From: Flavobacteriaceae bacterium
GTDB lineage: Bacteria > Bacteroidota > Bacteroidia > Flavobacteriales > Flavobacteriaceae
Assembly: GCA_021647885.1 (NCBI GenBank)
Contig: JAKITV010000001.1
Coordinates: forward strand, 1-64,000
Reading direction: 5' to 3'
DNA length: 64,000 nucleotides
In this document: positions 19,976 to 30,737 of the stretch, piece after piece
Layout of the letters: the number at the start of each line of letters is the position of its first letter
How positions within the stretch are numbered: the first letter of the stretch is position 1
Program-made: the position numbers and the translations under genes
Notes under the pieces: model-generated
Database searches by the model: none
Seen by the model: only the letters and a program-made list of their open reading frames with translations
Told to the model about the DNA's origin: nothing

Positions 19976-20674
19976 ATGAAGTATATTTCAATAGCCATCT
20001 TGTTTTTTATTTCTACCTCTATTTCCGCACAAGACATCAATCAATTTGATGCTAATGGAAAGCGTCATGGTATCTGGAAAAAAACTTTTGAAGGCACTAA
20101 TCAGTTGAGGTATCAAGGCGAGTTTTCTCATGGAAAAGAAACAGGACTGTTTAAGTTCTATAAATTAATCAAGAAAAAAAGCGTTTTAACTGCTACGAAG
20201 CAATTCAATGAAAGCGACAATACTGCTCATGTGAAATTTTTGTCTTCAAGAGGCAAAGTTATTAGCGAAGGGAAGATGAATGGTAAATTACATGTTGGTG
20301 AGTGGACGTATTATCATAATAATTCTAATAAAATTATGACTCGCGAAACATACGATAATGAAGGAAGATTACAAGGCAAACGTATTGTATATTATGAAAA
20401 CGGACAATTAGCTGAAGAGGTTAATTATGAAGAAGGAAGTATAGAAGGTGTTTCAAAATGGTACTCCTTAAAAGGAACCGTATTAAAGGAATTTGTTTAC
20501 AAAAACAATGAGCTTCATGGTATCGCAAAGAATTATAATGGAAAAGGAGAGATTTTAACTGAAGGCTCTTATAAGCGAGGTAAAAAAACAGGTATTTGGA
20601 AGTACTATGAAGAAGGAACGCTTGTAAAACAAAAAGATTTCACCTACATACCAAAATATAAAAATAAGCAATGA
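19976..20674 (+). CDS. YwqK-like / MORN-repeat family secreted protein
   Basis: Repeated G.W..Y...G.L.....Y..G...G units (GKRHGIWKKTFEG, KLHVGEWTYYHNN, KKTGIWKYYEEG). Confidence 0.8.
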   Translation: MKYISIAILFFISTSISAQDINQFDANGKRHGIWKKTFEGTNQLRYQGEFSHGKETGLFKFYKLIKKKSVLTATKQFNESDNTAHVKFLSSRGKVISEGKMNGKLHVGEWTYYHNNSNKIMTRETYDNEGRLQGKRIVYYENGQLAEEVNYEEGSIEGVSKWYSLKGTVLKEFVYKNNELHGIAKNYNGKGEILTEGSYKRGKKTGIWKYYEEGTLVKQKDFTYIPKYKNKQ

Positions 20675-20689
20675 TTTATTATTATTTTA

Positions 20690-20739
20690 GACCTCACAGG
20701 TTTTAACCTGTACGCCTTAGGCGTAAAACCTGTGAGATC
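20690..20739. repeat. intergenic hairpin repeat AGACCTCACAGGTTTTA...TAAAACCTGTGAGATCT
   Basis: Inverted repeat CTCACAGGTTTTA / TAAAACCTGTGAG. Confidence 0.8.
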
Positions 20740-20846
20740 TCTATTTTCTTGCCTTTTTTTCTGAAATTGATTAAGAATGATTGAAGACATCTTTTTCAAT
20801 AATATTTAATCGTTAATTCATGTTTTTTTATTTGTAAATTTGCCGA

Positions 20847-22034
20847 ATGCAAAGAGTAATTGTAGGACTATCTGGTGGAGTGGATTCTAGCGTTGCAGCT
20901 TATTTATTAAAGCAGCAAGGTTACGAAGTCATTGGCTTGTTTATGAAAAACTGGCACGACGATTCTGTAACAATTTCCGATGAATGTCCTTGGTTAGACG
21001 ATAGTAACGATGCCATGCTCGTTGCTAATAAATTAGGCATACCTTTTCAAACAGTTGACTTAAGTAAAGAATACAAAGAACGTATTGTTGACTATATGTT
21101 TAAAGAATATGAGCGAGGACGAACACCAAATCCAGATGTGCTTTGCAATCGAGAAATAAAGTTTGATGTTTTTATGAAAATTGCTCTCGAACTAGGAGCA
21201 GATTATGTTGCAACAGGTCATTATTGTAGAAAAGGAATTCTTGAAAAAGACGGTAAAAAAATCTATCAGCTTTTAGCTGGAAAGGACGATAATAAGGATC
21301 AATCGTATTTTTTATGTCAGTTATCGCAACAGCAATTAGCAAAAACCTTATTTCCAATTGGAGAGCTAACAAAACCAGAAGTTAGGGAAATTGCTACAAA
21401 AATAAATCTTATAACAGCAGAAAAAAAAGACTCACAAGGTCTTTGTTTTATTGGTAAAGTCAAGCTCCCAGATTTTTTACAGCAAAAACTAAAACCAAAA
21501 GAAGGTGTAATTGTTGAGATTTTTTCAGATAACGATATTTATAAACAAGATGTACCTGATTTCAATTCAGAAGAAGAAAAACTTCAGTATGCATCTCGAA
21601 AATTAACATATTCAATTAGCGATGGTAAAGTTGTGGGCAAACATCAAGGTGCACATTATTTTACTAAAGGACAGCGTAAAGGTTTAGCTGTTGGCGGAAC
21701 GGTTGAACCATTGTTTATTATTGATACGAATGTTGATGAGAATATTATTTATACAGGACAAGGCAAGTCACATCCTGGACTTTATAAAAAAGCTCTGTTT
21801 ATAACGAATGAAGAATTGCATTGGATTCGAGAAGATTTAGCTTTAAAAACAAATGAAACTTTAGACGTTTCAGCAAGAATTCGCTATCGTCAACCTTTAC
21901 AAAAAGCAAGGCTTCATAAAGTTGAAAGTGGTTTGTATGTCGCCTTTGAAAAACCACAGTCTGCAATTACCGAAGGACAATTTGCAGCATGGTATTTAGA
22001 GGACGAATTAGTAGGTTCAGGAGTAATTTCTTAA
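20847..22034 (+). CDS. mnmA: tRNA-specific 2-thiouridylase MnmA
   Basis: [50 protein letters not shown]. Confidence 0.97.
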   Translation: MQRVIVGLSGGVDSSVAAYLLKQQGYEVIGLFMKNWHDDSVTISDECPWLDDSNDAMLVANKLGIPFQTVDLSKEYKERIVDYMFKEYERGRTPNPDVLCNREIKFDVFMKIALELGADYVATGHYCRKGILEKDGKKIYQLLAGKDDNKDQSYFLCQLSQQQLAKTLFPIGELTKPEVREIATKINLITAEKKDSQGLCFIGKVKLPDFLQQKLKPKEGVIVEIFSDNDIYKQDVPDFNSEEEKLQYASRKLTYSISDGKVVGKHQGAHYFTKGQRKGLAVGGTVEPLFIIDTNVDENIIYTGQGKSHPGLYKKALFITNEELHWIREDLALKTNETLDVSARIRYRQPLQKARLHKVESGLYVAFEKPQSAITEGQFAAWYLEDELVGSGVIS

Positions 22035-22059
22035 CTTGCAATTGCCTAAATCTATTATT

Positions 22060-23664
22060 ATGATGAAGAAATTACTTTTTATCAGTCTTATTTTCTTTCA
22101 ATTTTTTGCTTTTGCACAAGAAGATGCTTGGGTGTTTTTAAATGCCAAAGCTAATGTTGCTAATGCATTAGCCAACCCTTTAACTATTCTTACGCAAGAT
22201 GCTATTGATAGAAAAAACAATCATGGAGTTGTCATCGATTTTAGAGATGTTCCTGTAGATGAAACCTACATAACTCAACTTAAAAATGCTACAGGAATTA
22301 CTGTAATGGCAAAATCTAAATGGTTTAATGCTGTTCATGTACGAGGAACCGAAACTGATATAAATAATTTATTGTTACTTTCTTTTGTCGATCATATTGA
22401 ATTTGCAAATCGAAGCTTAAATACTGAAAGAAGTTTTGTAGTAAACAATAAGTTTGAAATTGAAGACACACAAATCACATTTGTTTACGGAAACACACAA
22501 AATCAAGTCGAAATGATTAATGCTGATGATTTACATCTGTTAGATTATACAGGAACAGGAATGGTAGTAGCTGTTTTAGATGCTGGATTTCCAAACGTAA
22601 ATACAATGGCTGGTTTTCAACGCTTAAGAGATGCAGGAAATTTACTTGATGGTTACGATTTTGTAAATAGAAATCCAGATGTTTATGCTTCAGCTTCAAG
22701 TAGTCATGGTACAAAAGTATTAAGTACTATGGCTGGGTTTATAGAAAATCAGTTTGTTGGCACAGCACCAGATACATCTTATTACTTATTTTTAACTGAA
22801 GATGTAGGAAGCGAAAACCCAGTTGAGGAAAGCTATTGGGTAGAAGCAGCCGAACGTGCAGATAGTTTAGGTGTAGATGTTATAAACACGTCTTTAGGTT
22901 ATAAAGGTTATGACAATCCTAATTATAGTTATAGTTCGACAGATATGGATGGATTGACTGCTTTTATCACAAGAGGTGCAAATATAGCATTCGAAAAAGG
23001 AATGCTACTTGTTAATTCCGCTGGAAATTCGGGAGCAAGTGGTGTAATTGCACCAGCAGATTCAGCAAATGTATTATCTATTGGTGCTGTAGATTCTAAT
23101 GGTAATTACGCGTCTTTCAGTTCTCAAGGAAGTACAATTCAACCAACACAAAAACCAGATGTTGTAGCTAGAGGAGCTAGTAGTTTTGTTATAGACCAAA
23201 ATAATACTATTGCTCAAAATAGCGGAACCTCATTTAGTTCGCCAATTTTGGCTGGAGGTGTTACCTGTTTATGGCAAGCATTACCAAATAAAACAAATGC
23301 CGAAATTATGCAACTTGTTAGAGAATCTGCTTCACAATACGCAACACCAGATTATTTTTTGGGTTATGGTATTCCTGATTTGCAAATGGCTTTAAATTCA
23401 GCCTTATCTATTGATTTAGATGTAGAAAATGAATTAAGTATTTATCCTAATCCTGTACAACATAAGTTGAATATAGTATTTACAGAAAACACAGAAAATA
23501 TAAAGTTAGAGTTGTATAATATTCTTGGGAAACAAGTAATTTATAAGACTATTTATAAAAATGAACCATCTATTAATTTAGAAAGTTTATCAAGCGGAAT
23601 TTATATTGTAAGACTTCAAGCTGATAACAAAAAATCAAAAACATTTAAACTCATTAAAGAGTAA
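22060..23664 (+). CDS. S8 family serine peptidase with T9SS type A sorting domain
   Basis: VVAVLDAGFP, SSHGTKVLSTMAG, SGTSFSSPILAGG; C-terminal LSIYPNPVQHKLNI...GIYIVRLQADNKKSKTFKLIKE. Confidence 0.93.
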   Translation: MMKKLLFISLIFFQFFAFAQEDAWVFLNAKANVANALANPLTILTQDAIDRKNNHGVVIDFRDVPVDETYITQLKNATGITVMAKSKWFNAVHVRGTETDINNLLLLSFVDHIEFANRSLNTERSFVVNNKFEIEDTQITFVYGNTQNQVEMINADDLHLLDYTGTGMVVAVLDAGFPNVNTMAGFQRLRDAGNLLDGYDFVNRNPDVYASASSSHGTKVLSTMAGFIENQFVGTAPDTSYYLFLTEDVGSENPVEESYWVEAAERADSLGVDVINTSLGYKGYDNPNYSYSSTDMDGLTAFITRGANIAFEKGMLLVNSAGNSGASGVIAPADSANVLSIGAVDSNGNYASFSSQGSTIQPTQKPDVVARGASSFVIDQNNTIAQNSGTSFSSPILAGGVTCLWQALPNKTNAEIMQLVRESASQYATPDYFLGYGIPDLQMALNSALSIDLDVENELSIYPNPVQHKLNIVFTENTENIKLELYNILGKQVIYKTIYKNEPSINLESLSSGIYIVRLQADNKKSKTFKLIKE

Positions 23665-24606
23665 ATGAAAAATAGAATAACCGAACTTTTTAATATACAA
23701 TATCCAATCATACAAGCTGGAATGATTTGGAATAGTGGCTGGCGATTGGCTTCAGCTTCCAGTAATGCTGGAATACTAGGATTAATTGGTGCTGGATCGA
23801 TGTATCCAGAAGTGCTTCGAGAGCATATTCAAAAGTGTAAAAAAGCTACAACAAAACCTTTTGGTGTAAACGTACCAATGCTATATCCAAACATTGAAGA
23901 GATTATGGATATTATTGTAAATGAAGGTGTAAAGATTGTTTTTACATCTGCCGGAAATCCTAAAACATGGACCAAGTGGTTAAAAGAAAAAGGTATTACA
24001 GTTGTTCATGTAGTAAGTAGCGTAAAATTTGCTTTAAAAGCTCAAGAGGCAGGCGTAGATGCTATTGTTGCCGAAGGTTTTGAAGCTGGAGGACATAACG
24101 GAAGAGACGAAACCACAACGCTTACTTTAATACCAATGGTTAAAGAGCAGATAGAAATTCCATTAATTGCTGCAGGAGGTATTGCCACAGGAAAAGCCAT
24201 GTTGGCTACAATGATTCTTGGAGCAGATGCTGTGCAAATTGGAAGTCGGTTTGTGGCAAGCGAAGAATCTTCTGCACATCAAGCCTTTAAGCAAATTGTT
24301 GTTGATGCAAAAGAAGGCGATACACAACTTACCTTAAAAGAACTCGCTCCAGTACGATTGATAAAAAATAATTTTTATTATGAAATTCAGAAACTCTATA
24401 AAACAAGTCCAACACCAGAACAATTAAAAGAATTACTAGGAAGAGCTAGAGCAAAAAAAGGGATGTTTGAAGGCGATTTAGAGGATGGCGAACTGGAAAT
24501 TGGACAAATTTCTGGATTGATACATGATATAAAACCAGTAGCAGAAATAATTAGAGAAATAATTGAGGAATTTAAAAATACTAAAGCAAATATTTTTAAG
24601 TTATAA
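23665..24606 (+). CDS. nitronate monooxygenase / FabK-like flavoprotein
   Basis: YPIIQAGMIW, FEAGGHNGRDE, IAAGGIATGKAM, LGADAVQIGSRF. Confidence 0.88.
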   Translation: MKNRITELFNIQYPIIQAGMIWNSGWRLASASSNAGILGLIGAGSMYPEVLREHIQKCKKATTKPFGVNVPMLYPNIEEIMDIIVNEGVKIVFTSAGNPKTWTKWLKEKGITVVHVVSSVKFALKAQEAGVDAIVAEGFEAGGHNGRDETTTLTLIPMVKEQIEIPLIAAGGIATGKAMLATMILGADAVQIGSRFVASEESSAHQAFKQIVVDAKEGDTQLTLKELAPVRLIKNNFYYEIQKLYKTSPTPEQLKELLGRARAKKGMFEGDLEDGELEIGQISGLIHDIKPVAEIIREIIEEFKNTKANIFKL

Positions 24607-24647
24607 AACAATACAAAAAGTACATTAATAATTTAAACAATAATAAA

Positions 24648-25247
24648 ATGAAAAAAAGAAGCCTAAACCTACTATTAGCTATGATTATTTTAACTGTAAC
24701 GATCAGTTGTGATAATGATAACGATCCTACCAACAATGTGTGTGACGATAATTATGTTTCAGACTTAATTACTACAGCTTTTTCAACTGCAAATGGTTAT
24801 GATGATTTGCCAGAGTGGATGGATTTAGAAACACACGAATATGAAATCCAAATTAATGCCGATGGTGAAATATGTAGCGTAGGCTATCAAAATCCAAGCA
24901 CCTATACAGGAGGTTATACTATCGAAATTATTAATAACACAAATACTTCAGCAACTAGTTATTCTGGAACACATATCTTTTCACAGACCGCTTTGGATTA
25001 CCAAACTATTACTCCAGTACTGGTATCTAGTGGTGATTTTATTACTGTTAAGCGAACCATATTACCTGGATATACCAATTTAAACGAAACAGTTGGACGT
25101 GTTTTAAGACCTACTAACTTATCAAATGTAGCCTATCCGATAACACAAGGAAATGTAGTTTTTCAAGGCTCTGTGTTTTTTGGAGCAGGAGGTCCAGTTG
25201 CAAATATTGCACAGCCATATATAGCTTTAGGGTTTAAAGTGAATTAG
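24648..25247 (+). CDS. hypothetical secreted lipoprotein
   Basis: Signal peptide with lipobox-like TISCDNDND. Confidence 0.65.
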   Translation: MKKRSLNLLLAMIILTVTISCDNDNDPTNNVCDDNYVSDLITTAFSTANGYDDLPEWMDLETHEYEIQINADGEICSVGYQNPSTYTGGYTIEIINNTNTSATSYSGTHIFSQTALDYQTITPVLVSSGDFITVKRTILPGYTNLNETVGRVLRPTNLSNVAYPITQGNVVFQGSVFFGAGGPVANIAQPYIALGFKVN

Positions 25248-25366
25248 TTTATCGGACGATATAAATCATTAAAACGAATCCATATCTTAGCCAATAAGCG
25301 AAACTCCAATTTTTTCTAAAAATACTTCATATTAAAAGTTAATTTTTGCCGTAAAGAGTATAACAG

Positions 25367-26140
25367 ATGAACTCCAGAAAAGACCAACTCAAAGCTTTCG
25401 ACCGCCTATTAACTATAATGGACGAGTTGCGAGAGCAATGTCCTTGGGATAAAAAACAGACCATGCAGTCTTTACGGCATCTTACCATTGAAGAAACGTA
25501 TGAGTTGGGAGATGCTATTTTAGATAACGATTTAAAAGAGATTAAAGGAGAGTTAGGCGATTTATTATTGCATATTGTGTTTTATGCTAAAATTGGTAGC
25601 GAAACCAATGATTTTGATATTGCAGATGTTGCCAATTCTATTTGTGAAAAATTAATAAGTAGGCATCCTCATATTTATAGTGATGTAAAAGTTAAGGATG
25701 AAGTTGAGGTAAAACAAAATTGGGAAAAACTAAAACTAAAAGAAGGTAAAACAAGCGTATTGGAAGGTGTGCCTAAAAGTTTACCAGCACTTGTTAAAGC
25801 AAGTCGCATACAAGAAAAAGTGGCAGGAGTGGGTTTTGATTGGGAAGAACCCAATCAAGTTTGGGAGAAAGTAGAAGAGGAGTTACAAGAATTTAAAGAA
25901 GAAGTAAAAAATGGAAATAAAAATGCCATAGAACAAGAATTTGGAGATGTTATGTTCTCATTGGTTAACTATGCAAGGTTTTTAAAGATTAACCCTGAAA
26001 ATGCTTTGGAGACTACAAATAAAAAATTCACCAAACGGTTTCAATATCTGGAAAATAAAGCCAAAACTTTAAACAAGCCCTTAAGCGAAATGACTTTAGC
26101 CGAAATGGATGTATTTTGGGAGGAAGCAAAAATGTTATAA
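25367..26140 (+). CDS. mazG: nucleoside triphosphate pyrophosphohydrolase MazG
   Basis: LREQCPWDKKQTMQSLRHLTIEETYELGDAI, ELGDLLLHIVFYAKI. Confidence 0.96.
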   Translation: MNSRKDQLKAFDRLLTIMDELREQCPWDKKQTMQSLRHLTIEETYELGDAILDNDLKEIKGELGDLLLHIVFYAKIGSETNDFDIADVANSICEKLISRHPHIYSDVKVKDEVEVKQNWEKLKLKEGKTSVLEGVPKSLPALVKASRIQEKVAGVGFDWEEPNQVWEKVEEELQEFKEEVKNGNKNAIEQEFGDVMFSLVNYARFLKINPENALETTNKKFTKRFQYLENKAKTLNKPLSEMTLAEMDVFWEEAKML

Positions 26141-26192
26141 ATTTTTACTCTAAAACATCCAAAAGCACTTGATTTAGCGTATATAAAATATC

Positions 26193-27574
26193 ACTAGTGT
26201 CCGATAAACATTTTTAAAAGTGGGATTTCCTTGTTTGGATTTCCCACTTTATAGTTAATATTGTTTTGCCACAAATATTGACTATGAACAAAAGTACACA
26301 CTTTAGCGGAATACCAATAATTAAGCAGATTTTAAAATTTATTTCACCTTCAGATATTACTCGGACAGCAAAAACCTTTAATAGCGACAGGTATTATAAA
26401 AAGTTTAAAACATACGATCATTTAGTAACCATGCTTTATGCTACCATAAGTGGCGTGTCCTCACTTCGAGAGCTTTCTACCGTGTTGCTTGCCTGTGAAG
26501 GACGTATCAGCCATTTAAACCTAAAATATTTTCCTAAACGTAGCACATTATCAGATGCCAACAAGAAAAGAAGCAGTGAAGTCTTTGGTGCTATTTATTC
26601 CAAGTTATATAAACGATACGCTTCATTTTTATCGGACAGCAGTCCATTAAGTCCACCTGTTAAGAATCTAAAAATTGTAGATTCTACTACAATCACTCTC
26701 TTTAGTGACATTTTAAAAGGAGTTGGACGCAATCCGGTCAGTGGCAAAAAGAAAGGAGGTATCAAGATGCACACAATGATAAACGCTTTAGAAGATGTGC
26801 CTTGTCTTGTCCGTTTTAGCAGTGCAGCAACACACGACCATACCTTTTTAAAAGAATTGAATTTAGAGAAAGATTCTTTTGTAGTTTTTGATAAAGCCTA
26901 CAATGATTATCTGCAATATTTAGAGTGGACTTTAAATGACATTTACTTTGTAACTCGCCAAAAAGACAATGCTGTATATAAAAGTATTAAAGAGTTTGAT
27001 TTAGCTGATAAAACAAGTGATGCGATATTAAAAGACGAACTTATTTTGGTAGAAAAAGACAGCAAATCCATCCAAATAAGACGTGTAGCTTATTGGGATG
27101 CTGAAAAAGAGAAAATATATGAATTTATCACTAATAATCTAGACATATCACCAGACCAAGTAGCCGATATTTACAAACACAGATGGCAGATAGAAACAAT
27201 GTTTAAAAGACTAAAGCAAAACTTTCCTTTAAAATATTTTTTAGGAGACAACCAAAATGCTATTGAGATACAGATATGGTCTGCATTGATTATTCAACTT
27301 ATAATGCTCGTTATTCAGCGAAAAGTAAAACGTAAATGGGCATATTCAAATATGGTATCTGTTATGAGATTTCACCTAATGACTTACATTGATTTGTTTA
27401 AATTCCTTGAAAACCCTAATAAACAATGGATAGAACTAACAACCAAACCACCAAATGTACAACTCAAATTATTTCAATAGACACCTTGCTATTACAGAAA
27501 TTGAAAAAACAACCCTATTTATGGACATTAATAAACTGTTTTAAGATAATTCGTATTTTAGTCGGACACTAATG
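26193..27574 (+). mobile_element. IS4-like insertion sequence with candidate 10-bp target duplication ATAAAATATC
   Basis: Terminal inverted TAGTGTCCGA at both ends; ATAAAATATC at 26183-26192 and 27575-27584; encodes a DDE transposase. Confidence 0.85.
26284..27480 (+). CDS. IS4-family-like transposase
   Basis: KIVDSTTITLF (D), VFDKAYNDY (D), YKHRWQIETMFKRLKQNFPLKYFLGD (YREK-like E motif). Confidence 0.92.
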   Translation: MNKSTHFSGIPIIKQILKFISPSDITRTAKTFNSDRYYKKFKTYDHLVTMLYATISGVSSLRELSTVLLACEGRISHLNLKYFPKRSTLSDANKKRSSEVFGAIYSKLYKRYASFLSDSSPLSPPVKNLKIVDSTTITLFSDILKGVGRNPVSGKKKGGIKMHTMINALEDVPCLVRFSSAATHDHTFLKELNLEKDSFVVFDKAYNDYLQYLEWTLNDIYFVTRQKDNAVYKSIKEFDLADKTSDAILKDELILVEKDSKSIQIRRVAYWDAEKEKIYEFITNNLDISPDQVADIYKHRWQIETMFKRLKQNFPLKYFLGDNQNAIEIQIWSALIIQLIMLVIQRKVKRKWAYSNMVSVMRFHLMTYIDLFKFLENPNKQWIELTTKPPNVQLKLFQ

Positions 27575-27684
27575 ATAAAATATCTATAATATAGAGTAAT
27601 AAAATTGTATGGATTAATAGCACATCTTATCCAATTTAATAAAAAAAGGGTAACATCAATTTTATTTAGTTAAGTTAGGAGTTA

Positions 27685-27725
27685 ACATCCTACTTGTATT
27701 TTTACAGGTAGGATGTGATTTTTTT
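27685..27725 (-). terminator. hairpin terminator region ACATCCTACTTG...CAGGTAGGATGT + T-tract
   Basis: 10+ bp stem adjacent to a T-rich run. The T-run reads on the + strand, so direction is uncertain. Confidence 0.5.
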
Positions 27726-29916
27726 AATAGAATTGTTTTACTTTTCTTAGTTTACTTTCCCAAGTACCAAGTGCAGCTTTGTGTTTTTCAATATTTTTAT
27801 GAACGTCTTTTACTAAAGGATTCGTATCATCAACATTAGAGAAAAATAGAAGGTTATTTTCCAATTGATTAATCTCTGCTTTAATATCATCAACTTTTTT
27901 GCGTAAAAAGTTATGTTCATTATCTAATAATCTCCTATCATTCGAATTTGCTAAAGATTCTAGTTTATTATCGTATTTTAAGAGTTCGGTTTCAGCTTTG
28001 CTTATATCCAGTTTATTATATAACCCATCAATAGCTTTATTGAATTTTCCATTAATAAAACGCTTATTGTATGGTACTCTACCTAAAGTTTTCCATTCAG
28101 CGATATAGTCTTTTATAAGTGCTAAATTAGTTTTAACATCAGCTGTGACTTCGATAGTTTTAAGTTTTTCCAATAAGGCATTTTTCTTATCTAAAGCTTC
28201 AATTTCATCTTTGTTGGATTCGTTTTGAACATCATGAAACTTATTAAAGTAATGGTTACAAGCGTTTTTAAATTGTTTCCAAATTTTATCGCTATCTTTT
28301 CTTGGAACATGACCAATATTTTTCCAATCACTTTGAATTTTCTTCATTAAAGGCGTTGTAGTTTCAAAGTCTGTATTGTCCTTGTTCTCATCTGCTATTT
28401 TAATAAGGGCTAATTTTTTTTGCAGATTTTCGTACTGGTCTTTTTTTAATCCTTTATAAAACGCATTTTTCTTATGATTAAATTCCCTTACAGCAGTTTT
28501 GAATTTTGTCCAAGTTGCCTCATTTACTTTAATAGGGACTTTACCAGCATTAAAAAATTGATTGCGTAAATCTTCAACACTTTTTATCCTTTTTTGCCAT
28601 ATGGAATGATTATTAGTATCATCTTTGGCTACAGCATCTATCTGGGCAATAATATCATTTTTTACGTCAAGATTTTTTTCGTAAGCCTTATCTAATTCCC
28701 CAAAATATATTTGTCGCTTTTCGTGTATAACTTTAGTTGCAGCACTAAAGCGTTCCCATATCAGTTCGCGCTGTTCTTTATCTACAGGACCAAGCTCTTC
28801 TTTCCAAATTTTGTGTAATACTTGTAGTTCTCTAAAGCCTCTATTGCTGTCATCATCTTGTGCTAATTCTTCAGCACGAGCAATTAATTTTAGTTTTTGT
28901 TCTAAATTATGTTTAAAATCTAAATCTCTTAAATCTCGATTTAAATGTAGAAAATCGTAAAAAATTTCGACATGGTGATGATAGTTATTCCATACATTAT
29001 TATACTTATCTCGCGGAATTGGACCAGCATTTCTCCAGCTTTCTTGTAATGCTTTAAAATGCTTATAAGTGGTGCTAATGTTTTCTTCAACATTTATTAA
29101 ACCTTTTATTTCGGCTATAATCTCTAAACGATTTTCTAAATTTTCTTTTAGTGATTTTTCTAAATTTTTATAATGTGCGTGACGTTTGTCTCTATAAGTT
29201 TTAAAAACACTGTTGAAACGTTTTTTTAATGGGCTATCGAAATAAAAGTCAATGGTATTACCACCTTCAGCAATAAATTCTGCTTTTTTTTCAGCTAACA
29301 AAGCTCCAAATTTAGCAGAAAATCCACTTTTTATGGTATCTACTTGAGATTTTATAGTTTGAATTTTTTCGTTTTCAACTAATCTTTCAAGTTCATCCAC
29401 CAAATCATCCATAGACATGGTATGATAATCTTTTTCTTCAACTTTAGGATGTTTGCTTTTGTCTTCATCTTCAGCTTCTTTTGCATTTTCAGTTTCAATT
29501 TCATTTAAAGCTTCATCACCTTCCTTTGGTGTAGTCTCTTTTTTGTTTTCGGGAAGGTCTTTAGTATTATCCTCTGTTACTGTTTCAGTTTCAGCAATTG
29601 TTTCTTCGGCAACTTCTTCTTTCTTTTCTACTTCTTCAATATTTTCAGTTGAAGCCTCGTCACCATCTTTTGATGTAGTCTCTTTTTGGTTTTTGGAAAG
29701 TTTTTCAGGTGTTTTCTTTGCAACCTTTTCGGTTTCAGTAGTTGTTTCTTCGACCACTTCTTCAATGTCCGAAACAGTTTCAGCTTGTTTCTGTGCAAAA
29801 TTTTCAGTTTTACCTTCTGCAACTGCTTCTACAGTTATATCTTTACTTTTAGGTGTTTTTATATCTTTTTTTCCATCTGCTTTTAGCAGGTTATCTTTCT
29901 CAGACATATCTTTCAA
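27724..29916 (-). CDS. DUF349 domain-containing protein with acidic low-complexity N-terminus
   Basis: Repeated W...G.VP....D..W..F..A....F DUF349 units. Confidence 0.9.
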   Translation of the reverse strand: MKDMSEKDNLLKADGKKDIKTPKSKDITVEAVAEGKTENFAQKQAETVSDIEEVVEETTTETEKVAKKTPEKLSKNQKETTSKDGDEASTENIEEVEKKEEVAEETIAETETVTEDNTKDLPENKKETTPKEGDEALNEIETENAKEAEDEDKSKHPKVEEKDYHTMSMDDLVDELERLVENEKIQTIKSQVDTIKSGFSAKFGALLAEKKAEFIAEGGNTIDFYFDSPLKKRFNSVFKTYRDKRHAHYKNLEKSLKENLENRLEIIAEIKGLINVEENISTTYKHFKALQESWRNAGPIPRDKYNNVWNNYHHHVEIFYDFLHLNRDLRDLDFKHNLEQKLKLIARAEELAQDDDSNRGFRELQVLHKIWKEELGPVDKEQRELIWERFSAATKVIHEKRQIYFGELDKAYEKNLDVKNDIIAQIDAVAKDDTNNHSIWQKRIKSVEDLRNQFFNAGKVPIKVNEATWTKFKTAVREFNHKKNAFYKGLKKDQYENLQKKLALIKIADENKDNTDFETTTPLMKKIQSDWKNIGHVPRKDSDKIWKQFKNACNHYFNKFHDVQNESNKDEIEALDKKNALLEKLKTIEVTADVKTNLALIKDYIAEWKTLGRVPYNKRFINGKFNKAIDGLYNKLDISKAETELLKYDNKLESLANSNDRRLLDNEHNFLRKKVDDIKAEINQLENNLLFFSNVDDTNPLVKDVHKNIEKHKAALGTWESKLRKVKQFY

Positions 29917-30005
29917 TGTTTAGGTTCTCAATCACTTTAATGGTTAAAGATAATATTAACAATTAAAATTACAAAGGTTATAGAGGATTTATGGAGCTTT
30001 TGTAG

Positions 30006-30737
30006 CTAATTCCAAACTTCCCAAGCTTTGTCTGCTTGTAATTCTAACATCTCTAATCCGTTACAGGTTTTAGCGCTTTTAAGCTTACCAATTGTTAAAA
30101 ATTTGGTTTCTTCTGGATTATAAATTAAATCGTATAACAAATGTGATTTATTAATCGCATCATACGGAATAGGCGGACAAACATTAGTGTTTGGATGTGT
30201 GCCAAGCGGTGTGCAATTAATAATAATGTGGTGGTTTTCTATAATTTCGTCGGAAAGCATCTGATATGTAAATGTAGCATTATTTGAAGCTATTCTTGAA
30301 ACATAACTACATTCAATTCCTAAATTTTTTAAGGCAAAAGCAATTGCTTTTGATGCACCTCCTGTTCCAAGAATAAGGGCTTTTTTGTGATGATTTTGCA
30401 AGAAAGGTTCAATAGATTTTTGAAATCCATAATAATCGGTATTGTAGCCAATTAAACTTCCGTCTTTTGTGATTTTTATCGTGTTTACAGCACCAATTTT
30501 TTCAGCTTTTTCATCCAGTTTATCTAAATATGGTATTACTGCTTCTTTATAAGGAATGGTAACATTTAAACCTTTGAGGTCTTGGTTAGACTTAACAATA
30601 TCTATAATTTTGTCAATAGATTCAATATCAAAGTTTTGATATAAATGTGGTAAACCTTCACGTTTAAACTTATTTGTAAAGTATAATTTTGAAAATGAAT
30701 AATCAATATCTTTTCCTATAAGACCAAATTTAGACAT
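30006..30737 (-). CDS. aroE: shikimate dehydrogenase
   Basis: FGLIGKDIDYSFSKLYF, LKGLNVTIPYKE, GAVNTIK, ILGTGGASKAIAFAL; start MSKFGLIG preferred. Confidence 0.95.
   Translation of the reverse strand: MSKFGLIGKDIDYSFSKLYFTNKFKREGLPHLYQNFDIESIDKIIDIVKSNQDLKGLNVTIPYKEAVIPYLDKLDEKAEKIGAVNTIKITKDGSLIGYNTDYYGFQKSIEPFLQNHHKKALILGTGGASKAIAFALKNLGIECSYVSRIASNNATFTYQMLSDEIIENHHIIINCTPLGTHPNTNVCPPIPYDAINKSHLLYDLIYNPEETKFLTIGKLKSAKTCNGLEMLELQADKAWEVWN

Noticed and set aside
19976-20674. YwqK-like gene as a toxin-antitoxin system
   Set aside because: The family name comes from automated annotation; it is a secreted MORN-like repeat protein with no adjacent toxin candidate.
22517-22714. Antisense ORF in the S8 peptidase gene (and similar small antisense ORFs in guaA, pyrG, purA, relA, amidohydrolase genes)
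   Set aside because: Overlaps conserved coding sequence on the opposite strand; no homology-like motifs.
26193-27574. IS element as the mobiliser of the cargo cassettes
   Set aside because: Its termini (TAGTGTCCGA) do not resemble the cassette ends (TCGTTTAnC).
29453-29923. 156-aa + strand ORF, Ser/Phe-rich
   Set aside because: Antisense to the acidic low-complexity N-terminus of the DUF349 gene; composition is a mirror of the Glu/Lys/Thr-rich coding strand.
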